Shown here: piece after piece, positions 46,401 to 58,400 of the stretch | Numbering within the stretch: position 1 is the first letter of the stretch | Layout of the letters: every line of letters starts with the position of its first letter | Assembly: GCF_030867095.1 (NCBI RefSeq) | Contig: NC_081828.1 | Coordinates: 53,979,434-54,043,433 of the forward strand | Reading direction: 5' to 3' | Source of the DNA: Alligator mississippiensis | Taxonomy: Eukaryota; Chordata; Crocodylia; Alligatoridae | Length of the DNA stretch: 64,000 nt | Made by a program: the position numbers and the translations under genes | The notes under the pieces: model-generated | Seen by the model: the letters and a program-made list of their open reading frames with translations, nothing else | Database searches by the model: none | Told to the model about the DNA's origin: nothing

Positions 46401-49400
46401 TGATAAGTCTATGATGGTAAGCACTATTTCATTCTCTGCTTCTCCTGTTCCTCCAGGCTCCCTCAGCCCACAGTGTGATAACCACGGCCAATGCAGCTGC
46501 AAACCAGGCATGACAGGAGAAAAATGTGACCGATGCGAGCTAGAATTCACCTTTCTCTCAGGGGCTGGGAGCAGGGGAGATGGACAGCTGCCGTAAGTAC
46601 CACATACAAACTGTGCTGGCAGGACTGTCCTTTCAGAGTTTCCTTTTCTGCAGCAAATTTCCAGTGCTATCTGAGTATTTACAGGGAGCATATGATGGCT
46701 GGAGAGCTTTATTCTTGGTCAGTATGGACAATTTATGTTATCACAGCATCTCTCTCCCTCTCTGGTCATGAGACCATGGGAAGAGGCCTGTATCTATGAC
46801 CTTAATCCTTAAAATTGCTGCTGCTGTTATTCTAGAAGCAATCACATGCTGGCTGTAAGGATGGAAGGGGGAGTGGACATTACCATAGCTCTCCAGTGTA
46901 CCACTCAGCTCAAGCAGCAATGGTGTCCCTTTCCACAGGTGAAGTGCCTCTGACCTCCACAGATCCTGGAAACACTCATCCTATACTGGTTTCTCTGCTC
47001 TTGTCAGTTGTTTGCCTAACTCAAGCTTAAAGACACATATTCAAAGCAGGTGGAAGAGAAACCTTTCCAGGCATAGCACACAATTCACCTGTGGAACTCA
47101 CAGCTACATGACCTCACTGAGGCTAAGAGCTTGACAAGATGTGATAAATAAAACAAACTCTGTCTTGATGTCTGAATAGCACCTGGCACTAGAACACACC
47201 TGTCTGGTTGGAGACTCTAGGCATTACCATGATGCATATAAAGTAGGGCTATAAATGGTCAGGCTCCCATATATTACTCAAGATAGAGCCAGGGGTTAGG
47301 AGCAAAACCTTTTGCTTGGGCAGGTTGTCCCAGAATTGCCCTTATGGGGCTTCTTTCTTGCACCTCCCTCTGAATTATCTGGTGCTGGAGACAGTGCTGG
47401 CCTAGCTGGACCACAGGCCTGGTTCAGCGTTCACTAAGATCTCAGCCTGGGTTCTGTGAACAAGTGGTGGGAATAGGGACCATCCTGTTGTGTTTGTTAG
47501 TGAATAAGGAGGCAGTCTGTCTAGGTAGTAGATAAGGGCTGAGAACCACTGCAGTGTGGTAAGTCCCGTGAATGGCTGCTCTACCGGTAGGCTGGTGAGA
47601 CTGCATTGTGTATTTGCTGAGTGTGTTAACCATGCATAAGCAATTTGTTAAACTGAGCTACAAATCAATCAGAGACTCTTGTTTCTTTCTTAGGAGCTCT
47701 CAGTGTGCCTGTGATCCAGCTGGCAGCACAGGGCACTGCATTTCGGGACGCTGCTTCTGCAAGACAGGAGCCACAGGCGAGCAATGTGACAGGTGAGTGC
47801 ACTTGCTCAGTGCTTCCACCGAACGGTTGGTAAAGGCTCACTCTTAAACAAGCACTGCAGACCCAGGGGCCTGTTTTTTTTGTGAGGAGGAATGTTACCT
47901 GGCTCCACAGGAAGTAATTTCTAGTCAGTCCCAAAGCCACCTTCCCTCACTTCCCTTTCTGCCTTCTCCCCAGAGTCCCAAAACTTTTGCCACATAGGCC
48001 TGAGGAATACTGCCTGACCTTTGCTTTCCAGGGACCATCACTGGGCCTGAAGCCTTCAGCACTTGTCACTTCCCTTTGCAGGAATGCCCTATGGGTCTAT
48101 TCTGGGGGCCTGATTATAGAGGATAATTGTAGTGTGTGACAAATGTCTCATGTGATGTACACACTAGCTAGGAATCAGCTGTACTGCAGAAGCAAAGTCA
48201 CATTTTCCCTCCGCCTCATATTTGTGTAAAAGAAAATAAAGTGCCCCAAAGGTGAGCTTTCAAAGCCAGTCCCAGCACCACCCGCAGCCAGGAGAAATAC
48301 ATGGCTAATTGCCAATCTCTGGAGATAGAGCTGTGTTGAGGCAGGTGGAGCTGCAAGGCAGGATCCTCCCCAGACCTGCTGCAGTGCATTCCTCAGGTAT
48401 GAACTGTGCTCTGTCAGGAGCTGCTCCCTTCTGTAAGATAGATAAGGACAGAGGGTGGGCAGGGAGGTGCCCATCCAGCCCAGGGATGAAAGCTTGCACT
48501 TGTTTGCAAGTGTATATAGGAGCCAAGTGTTTGAAGTTGGAGCCAAGGAGCTCAGCACCTATCTCTTTAGAAATCCTTGATTTAGCTGGTGGTAATGAGT
48601 TTTTTCACACAATGCCACATGGCATTCAGAGCTTTCGGTCTTTAAATGGCCAGTGTGCTTTGTGCTGTTTGCCTTTCATGGCTGTGTGCAGACTTACACA
48701 TGCATTACAGCGGATGAGGGGACACATCCAGAATGTGATGTCAGATGTGCTGTGATGATATACAGTAAAACTAAGGCAGGGTTAATGCTATTTTGTACAC
48801 AGGTGCAAGCTGGGCTACTATAACCTAGATGCAGGAAACCCCGAGGGATGTTCCCAGTGCTTCTGTTATGGGCATTCAACCACGTGTAGCAGCGCAGAAA
48901 ATTACAGTGTCCACAAAATCACCTCCAACTTCCAGCAGGGTAAAACTCGCCTTCAGTGTTTGCATTGCTGGGCTTTGTAATTTACTCCCTATGGAAAGTT
49001 TGGGGTTCTGGCATGCAGACTGCAAATTCTCCTTTCACCCGGTGTTCTGGGGGTTGGTGGAGAGGTAGAAGACCATCCCCCATAGAAGATCCCCTCATAG
49101 TCCTCTAACCCCAGACCCTGTGGACCAGTGGGGTGCTCTTAATTCAACATGCTGTCATACTTCTCTTTAGCATACATACTTTTGACTCAAGCACACTTCA
49201 TTTTTTTCATAGATAGACATTAGGGCTGGAAGGGACCTCGGAAGATCATCGAGTCCAGCCCCCTGCCCAAAGGGCAGGAAGTCAGCTGGGGCCATAGGAT
49301 CCCAGCAAGATAAGCATCCAGTTTCATCTTGAAGGTGTTCAATGAAGGCGCTTGAACCACCTCCGGTGGCAGGCTGTTCCAGACCTTGGGGGCTCGGACA

Positions 49401-52400
49401 GTAAAGAAATTCTTCCTTATGTCCAGCCTGAAACGATCTTGAAGTAGTTTGTGACTATTCAACCTCGTCATCCCTTGGGGTGCTCTGGTGAACAAACGTT
49501 CCCCCAGATACTGGTGGTCACCCCTGATAAGCTTATAGGTGGCCATCAGATCACCCCTGAGCCTGTGCTTTTCCAGGCTAAAGAGCCCCAAGGCTCTCAG
49601 CCTGTCATCGTAGGGTCTGCTTCCCTGACCTCTGATCATGTGCGTGGCTCTTCTCTGGACTCTCTCAAGCTTCTCCACATCCTTTTTGAATTGTGGAGCC
49701 CAAAACTGGACGCAGTACTCCAGCTGCGGCCTCACTAAGGCCGAGTACAGGGGGAGAATGACGTCCCGGGATTTGCTTGAGGAGCATCTATGGATGCAAG
49801 CCAGCATTTTGGTTGCTTTACTAGCCGCAGCATCGCATTGCAGGCTCATGTTCATCTTGTGGTCAATGATGACCCCCAAGTCTCTTTCTTCCATAGTGCT
49901 AGCCAACATAGCACTGCCGAGCCTATAAGGATGCTGTGGGGTTTTTTTCCCAAGGTGGAGAACCTTGCATTTATCGGCGTTGAACACCATCAGATTCTCG
50001 TCCGCCCACTTGCTGAGCCTGTCCAGGTCAGCCTGGATCACCCGCCTGTCTTCTGGTGTGGATGCTTTGCCCCAAAGTTTGGCGTCATTGGCGAACTTGG
50101 CCAGTCTGCTTCTGACTCCAGTGTCCACATCATTAATGAAGATGTTGAACAGTATGGGTCCAAGGACAGAACCTTGGGGGACCCCACTGGTCACAGGACA
50201 CCACGATGAGTGACTTCTATCAATTACTACCCTCTGGCTCCGATCCCGGAGCCAATTTTCCAGCCAGTGGATCGTGGAGGACCCAAGGCGACAATTGGCC
50301 AGTTTCTCCAAGAGGCGATCATGGGACACCAGATCAAAGGCTTTTTTGAAGTCAAGATATATGACGTCAATCTCTTCTCCCTTGTCCAGGTGATAGGTCA
50401 CCTGGTCGAAGAAGGAAATTAGATTGGTCAAGCAAGACCTACCCGCAACAAACCCCGTGCTGGCTATCCCTTAAGATGTTGGCGTCGGCCAGTCCATTAA
50501 GAATGGCCTCTTTAATAAACTTTTCTAAGATCTTCCCTGGGATAGAAGTCAGGCTGATGGGCCTATAGTTAGCGGGATCCACTTTCCTCCCTTTCTTGAA
50601 GATAGGCACCACATTGGCCTTCTTCCAGTCTTCGGGCACGACACCAGAGCGCCAAGAGTTTTCAAAGATCCATGCTAGAGGCTGGGCTATGATGCTCGCC
50701 AGCTCCTTGAGTACCCCGGGGTGAAGATTGTCAGGGCCGGCTGACTTGAAGGTATCCAGCTTCTCAAGATGTTCCTTCACGAAGTCAGCATTAATGGAGG
50801 GCAGGGGATCACCCTCACCCGGACTTCCCGGCCCTGTAGCGGGCATGGGCGTCCCATAGGGCTGATGAAAGACTGATGCAAAGTACCCATTTAATAGGTT
50901 GGCTTTTTCCTGGGCGTCAGTTGTCAGTTGCCCCATCTGGTTCAGCAGGGGTCCAATGTTGCCCCTGCTTTTCCTCTGGCTCCCCACATATCTGAAAAAG
51001 GACTTTTTATTGTCCTTGATGCTCAAAGCTAGCTGGAGTTCAGTTGCAGCCTTGGCTTTCCTGGTCTGCTCCCTACAGGACCGGACCAGTGCAGAATAAT
51101 CCTCCTTGGAGGTGACTCCCATCCTCCATCCTTTGTAGGCCTTTCTTTTTAGCCTCAGGAGGTCTGCTAGGTCCCTGGAGAGCCAGAGGGGGCTGCTGTA
51201 CCCTTTTGCTGCCTTTCCTCCGAGATGGAATAGACTTAGTTTGTGCATTGAGGATCGCTTCCTTGAGGAGCAACCACTCTTCTTGAACTCCCCTCTCCCT
51301 GTGGTCACGGGGAGCCAACCTTGCCAACCTTGGACCTGAGACATTGAAATATTCAGGTTTCTAATAAAGGTTGGCTTTGTCATCTGCCACACATGTCACT
51401 GAGTGGGGGTGGAGCATGAAAGGGAGGAGGGGCTAATAGTTACAAACTGGTAGGCCATATCTACAGTTGGTATAAACTCCTGGAATCAAGGGTACAATTC
51501 TGCTATGACAATTACGCTCAGTGATTGTGAACTGATCAAATATCAGGAGAACATCATTCAGAAGAACTTTTAATTCAGTGATGTCTCTAATTTCATCAGA
51601 GTACTCTCTGGTTAGCAGTTCCCACATAAGAGCCCTTATCCTCCCTTGGCTTGCTGATCATAACAGACCAGTGTCTGAAGACAAGTCTGAGAGCATTATG
51701 TCCATTTAACTCCATACTGCTCTCTGTCAGGTGACCTCTGCTCTCAGTCTGGACACCTATGGTAATAGGCACTGCTAGAGTACAAAGAACTCACCTGGCC
51801 GCTGTTATCAAGGCAGATGCCTGCGTATAACATAGGGAAGTTACGTGCATTGGTCAAGACATCAGCCTGGGGAGGGGGAGGGGTGAACAGTAGTCCATAA
51901 GGCAGGAGAGATTGATCATATATGACCCAAGTGAGCCCAAGAACCACACAGTCCTGCCTATAGCCTTTCTTTAGCTGCTGTTTCCTAGATCCAGTGGTTG
52001 GGTGAAACTTACCTCTGTTTCCATTCTAGATGCTGAGGGCTGGAGAGGAGTTTATATTGATGGGTCCCTTGTAGAGCTCCAGTGGTCTCCACGTCATCGG
52101 GATGTGTTTATCACAGCAAAGCGGCCAGAACCAATCTATTTTTTGGCACCGGGTGTGTGAGCTTGTGAAACAGGAAGGGTCGTACTACAAGAAGATGCAC
52201 CATACAGGGAAACGTAGTTCTGCAAAGCAGCACAGATATTGCCATATGTCCCTGCTCTTCCATGCCAACACATTCACACATGGCCATGTCCAGAATGGGT
52301 TGGGACCTGGGTTCAGATTTTGGGGAGAAGTGGGTGTTTTCATTTGCACAGGAGGTTTGGCTTTCTGGGACAAGTGTTAACCCCTTCAGTGTGCCTGCCT

Positions 52401-55400
52401 CCCCATGGCATTATGGTGTAAGCTGCTCAAGGTTGGCATGAAGCAAGTGAAGTGAGGTCATGGCAGCCGACTCTAGCCCATGAAGGCTAGAGCACTGGGA
52501 TTGGATGGTAGTAATCTTCTTTGGTGGATTCACAAAGGTGCTTCCCAGATGCAAGGCAGTTAGAAATGCTCTATACTGAGTCCCAGGGCAAGATTCAGCA
52601 CTAGGAGATGGATTGGACCAGGGCATTTGCCATCAGAGAGTCAGAACACTGGATAACCCAGGCTCATTTCCCAAGACGGATGGTGGGGATCCTGGCAGAT
52701 AGGGTGGGACATGACTAATAGTGGGACTTTCCAGAGCATGGATTCCTGTTCCATCCTGCTCTTGGTACATTCCTGAGTCTGGGCCTAAGACTTCACAGTG
52801 AGGAGGCTTAGCCCTCTGACCTCCTGGTTTCCTGTTTCCTCTGCAGCCAAGTTTCTTGGAAACCAGCAGCTGAGCTATGGCCAGACCCTGTCATTTGATT
52901 ACCGTGTGAACCAAGGGGGACGTCATCCTTCTCCATGTGATGTCGTCCTGGAGGGAGCTGGCCTGAGAGTCACTGCCCCCCTCTTGCCTCATGGAAAGTT
53001 ACTGCCCTGTGGCATCAGCAAGACATATACATTCAGGTAAAACGGGAGGACAACAGGGAGCTCCCAGCTTAGTTTAGTTTCTGTAGTACCTGTATCACTC
53101 TGCAGCTTCCAGGTTCTTTGCACTCAGATGAGTTTGGAGGGAGGAGGCAGGAAGACTGGCCTTTACTTGTTGTCCATAACTTCTCAGTCCTTTTCATATC
53201 TAATGGGCAGACTGGACGAGCACTCAAGCAGCAGATGGAGCCCCAAGCTGAGCTACTTTGAGTATCACAGGCTCCTGGGGAACCTGACAGCACTGCGGAT
53301 CCGAGCCACATTTGGAGTATATGGTGAGTGGGGAGGGAGGATCTGGAGGGATGCACCTGCATGGCCATCCTGATCTCAGAGAACTGGTGAGGGCCCCACC
53401 CTGTGAGGTGGAGAGTTGCCCCCACCCTGTAATGTGGTAAGTAAAATGGACTGCCCTAGAAATGGGGGAACTCTGAGGCATAGTGGGGGTAAGAGATTGC
53501 TTAGGGCCAACAATGAGTCAGTGGCAGAACTGGGAACAGGAACAGGTTGATTCCCAGTTCCTTGCTCTAATCATTATCCTGCTCATTCTTTGGATAAAAG
53601 TGCCGTATGCACAGAAGACACCCCCCTCCTCTCTGGTACAGGCGTGAGCAGGTGAGGCTGCATTTTGCCAGAGACCTGGGTGTAGGAGTTTAGGGTGAAA
53701 GCTGCTGGTTGCCTGTAATGTATCTTCTCTCCCACCAGGCACAGGATACATGGATAACGTGACGTGGGTGTCAGCACAGCCCACTTCTGGAGCTCCAGTG
53801 ACCTGGGTAGAACAATGCAAGTGTCCTACTGGGTACCAAGGGCAGTTCTGCGAAAGATGTGCTCCTCGATACAAGAGGGAATCCCCCAGTCTTGGGCCTT
53901 TCAGCACATGTGTGCCTTGTAGCTGTCAAGGAGCATTAAATTGTGACCCAGACACTGGTAAGGAAAACTGCCACCGTGTCCAGTTACAGAGGGGTGGTGG
54001 ATAATGGTCATGCCCTGTAGATAGAACTGGAGATTCTGTTGGGCTACAGAGTAATGACAATTACGTGGTTTGAGTGGGAATCATAGAACAGTAGGGCAGG
54101 AAGGGACCTCAGGAGGTCATTTAGCACAGCCTCCAGAAAGGGAAGGTCATCTAGCTCAGCCTCCCAAAAAGGCTCAGTCATAGAAATGTCAGTAGTAAAA
54201 CCTGTCCCATAAATCAAGACTGGAGATTGTTGTTTAAAAAGCAAGGGGGGGGGGATGTGGAGGAAAAAAACATCCTTGAATGTATTAAAAAATGTGTCAG
54301 TTTCAAAGAGAAGGCTTGTATCAATGTTTGGAGAGAGCGAAATGTTTAGCATCACAGTAAAGCATTCACTTTTACATGTAATACCATTTATAAATATTTT
54401 GATATTAGTCTAAAGTAAGGATGTCAAACTCATCTGGGGCCCCTGGGCCAGATCCAACCAAAGCCATGAGGGTTGCCATAGTCACCCACAGTGGCTGTGG
54501 CAGTGGCTGCACAGGATCTAGCACAGGGATGGGCAAAATACGGCCCACGGGCTGTTTCCAGCCCATGGCACTCTACATGGAACCATGCCCTGACCACTCA
54601 CACTGGGGCAGTCTGCTCTGGGTTCCTGCCAGTGCCCACAGCCTAGCCCCAGCCAGTACACGCAGCTTCCAGCAAGCTGTTCCTGGTACGGATGCAGCTG
54701 CGTACTGCTCTGTGCCCCTCGCCTCCAGCAGCGGCTCCTGACCCTGATCTTGCCCTGCCACACTGCTCTGGGTGAGCAGCTTCAGCCAGGTGGCTTCTGC
54801 CCCAGCATGTGGGACTTTGGCTTCAAATTCCAGCTGGCTCCCAGTGGAAGATGGCCAAGAGCTGAAGCTGGAACCCAGCACGCCTGCCAGGAGTAGAGTG
54901 GTGTGGTACAGCAGGAGGAGGAGCTGCTGCTGGAGGTGAAGGGTGCAGTGCAGCACCCAACTGGTTGCAGCCATGTTGGGAACAGCCCTCTGGAAGCTGC
55001 TTCTGCTGTGCTGCACCATGCCATTGCAGGTGAGCAGCTTCAGCCAGGTGACTCCTGCGAGGTGCGGGGAGCAGAGCAGCACCCAGCCAGGCAATGGGCA
55101 CCAGAAGGAATACAGCATGGGCAGCCCCAGAATGAGTGAGTGAGGCTCGGCCCCATGCAGAGCGCTGCGGGGGCAGCATAGACTGCACTGCCTGGGCAAG
55201 CTCTGCTGCATGTGCCCCCTGCCCTCTTTCTCCCTTCACCCACAGCAAGGTCCCAAGACCTAGTGTCCAGGTAGCCCCCCCTACATATCTCCACCCACAC
55301 ACACTGACACCCACACACCTCAGAGGGAAGGGACATGTGCTCCCAACCTCACCCACCTCTCCCACTCCTGAACACTGCTCCCTGCCTGCCCATAGCCCCA

Positions 55401-58400
55401 TAGGGACTTTTGGCAAGTTGTTGTTGGGGAGGAGGGGGATGCTGTCCTGGCCCATGACAGATCATCAAAACTCCCTGTATTGCCCTCGGGCCCAAATAAT
55501 TGCCCACGCCTGGTCTAGCAGGGGCAGTGCAGGGTCTGGTGGGACTGGGAGCAGTGCAGGGTCCAGCAGCAGTGGAGGCAGTGTAAGGTCTGGTGGGAGT
55601 GGGGGTAGTGCAGGGTCTGCTGGATGCAGGCACACAGGGTCCAGCAGGGGCAGCAGGCATTGGAGTCCAGCGGGCTGATGGCTATGCTTAATGGGGCCAA
55701 AGAGCCCAACTTCTGGTGACCTCCAGTAGCCCAATGGGCCCAACAGAGGCTCTGCAGGTTGCATGCAACCCACAGTCAAGGTATTTGACATCCCTGGTCT
55801 AAATGAAATAACCACATTTGGATATTTTTTTCCTTGCTAGACCTGCACATTTGGAGCGCCCCAAATCACTGTTTTCAGAATTTGTGTTCTGCTGCCATTT
55901 TGGAGTTTCAGGTTTCATTCTGATTCAGACCAAAACTGTGGCTTGGGATGTCCATATTTCCCAGAAAGCAGAAATCCAGTTTTCTGGCCAGCTCTGGGCA
56001 CAAGGTTAGGTGATGCCAGGTAGCACTGGGATCTGGAGAACACTGCCATGTGCAGTTAAGACCTATAGGTCTTTATCAGGAATATCCCATGCTTAGGGGG
56101 AGCTCTGAGTAAACCATCTAGCTACAGATTTCTGCTATTGTCAGGTACCATCACAATTCAGATAATTACAGATTGTGCTTACGCTTAGGACAGCTTCCCA
56201 GCTGGAGTACTGTCACCTCTTGTCAAGCTATAGTACATAGCATCATAGCACTGTTCTATAGACCCTCTTCTGTTGACTGGGCCAGTGAACATTGCTCCAG
56301 GCTACAAAGGACTGTGTTGAGTTATGGAGGGGAGGGCTAGTGCCAAGTCCTGTAAATGGGGTAGAGAGTTTGTTGGGTTATAATGACATGAGCCAGGCTA
56401 TGGGGACAGTGAGGAATTGTGCTCTGTTACGTAGGTCAGCAGAAGGTCCCAGACAGGGGGTTGTTTTCTAGTGGGTAAGGGGGTACAGGCTGTAGGAAAT
56501 GGTCCTGAGCTAAGAGATCCTTGCCTCAGGTTAGAGGGCTATTAAGTCTCATCCCACAAGTGTAGTGGCAGTGCCAGGCTGTGCTGGCCAACACCAGAGG
56601 AGCAGGGGCCATGTGAGTGAGGATAGATCAGCATCATAGTCACAGTACCTTTTCTTCTGTCTCCCCCAGGAGAATGTCATTCAGGAGATGCATACACTGA
56701 CCCCCGTACCAGCTGCCAGCTTGGTTACTACAGAGATCCCCGAAATCCACAGAGCTGCCAGCGGTGCCCATGCAGCAAAGGACAGGGCTGCTCGATGGTG
56801 CCAGGCACGAAGGAGGTCACCTGCCATAACTGCCCTGCAGGAGTCACCGGTAACATCCTCGCTCTGGGCCAGTTTCCAGGGTTGTGCTTCCCCTGGGGAT
56901 GGGTGGGAAGGTACTGAGGGAAGAATGAGCCTGCCACCCTCCATAGAGTATCACGTGTGCTTCCAGTGTGCTGTGAATTAATAGGATTTCTCTCTGGCTA
57001 ATACAGGAGCGTGTGATTCAGGACAGGTAGGCTGCAATACACCTGTCTTTTCAGTCTGGTTTCCTGATCTATTTACTATTTGTGGTATGGCTGCACGGAG
57101 ACCAGGGTCTCGCTGTGCAAGGTGCTGTAGAACCACGCAGTATGGGAGCGCTCCTGCCCTGGAAAATTTGGACTCCAAATAGGTAAAACAGACCACGGGC
57201 AAGGGGGATCAGAGGCACAGAGAGGTGAAGTGAATTGCTTGAGGTCATTCGATAGCTCAGGGGCAGACCTGAGATTACAGCCCAGGTCTTCTGGACCCCA
57301 GCCCTGTGGCCTAGACAAGGGCTTTTTCTCTCAAGATGCATCTGATACTTTTGTCTCAAGATTTCTTCCTTTCCCTGAGGAGAGGCTGTCACAGTCCTTC
57401 TCTCCCCTCATCTGGGATGGAAAGAGATGGACTTTCTGAGAGTGTTTGCCTCCAAGGCTCCAAGAATGTAAATCTGACTTTTCTGTGCATGAGAGAGGAG
57501 CAAGTTCCTTTTGTGGAGGTGTAACCATGTGGTGTCCATTTCTCCCTCCCCAGGTTCTGCATGCAAACTCTGTGAAGATGGCTATTTTGGAGACCTCTTG
57601 GGTAGAAATGGCCCTGCAAAGCCTTGCCAGCCCTGCCAGTGTAACGGGAACATCGATCCCAATGCTGTGGGGAACTGTAACAGACTAACGGGTGAATGCC
57701 TGAAGTGCCTCTACAACACAGCTGGCTTCCACTGTGATCGCTGCAAAGATGGGTTCTTTGGGAACCCCTTAGCCTCCAACCCAGAAGACAAGTGTCAAGG
57801 TACAACCATAATCCAGGGGGACACACCTGTGTTAGAGCCTGTTTGCATGTGATGCTGCTTCCATCCTTCCTAGAGCTGAAAATTTTGCAGGAAGACCAGA
57901 ATCTTGTGACGACTTGGCACCATGAATGGCTCCCAGGAGCCAGTGAACAGTGTATAGGCAGACAAGGTTCCTTGGGTGAATTTGATATCTTTTATTAGAC
58001 CAACCCAAATGGTTGGAGAATAGTTATTAAGCAAGCTTTCGGGTTCAAAAACCCTTCGTCAGGCTAAGGACGCTGCAGCAGTTGGTGTGTGCTCTTCCTG
58101 GATGGAATGAAAAGTAAACAAGCCCGGGGCTGGGCTGGGCTGGGGAGTCAGTTGCCAGGCAGATTGTAATGTATCAAAAATCCAATGTCTGTGTTTAGTC
58201 CCTGATCTCTAGTATCCAGCAGGTTGATGAAATGGAGCTCATAGGCTTGTCTCTGGGAAGTGTTGTGTAAGTTTCCCTTGAGGATCAGGACTGAGAGATT
58301 GGAGAGAGAGTGGCCCTCCTGTGAGAAATGTGCCCCCACCGGTAATTGGGTGTTTCTGTCTTTGATGGATTTCCAGTGTGCGTTCATTCTGGTGCGCAGT

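Noticed and set aside
49220..51392. Two long minus-strand frames as possible host genes
   Set aside because: They are consecutive parts of CR1 ORF2 (reverse transcriptase), separated by one frameshift.
54573..55211. 212-codon minus-strand frame, with a 210-codon neighbour and a 180-codon + frame
   Set aside because: They lie in the nested hAT elements, encode Cys/Ser/Leu-rich low-complexity peptides and have no domains; GC-rich repeats give long chance frames.
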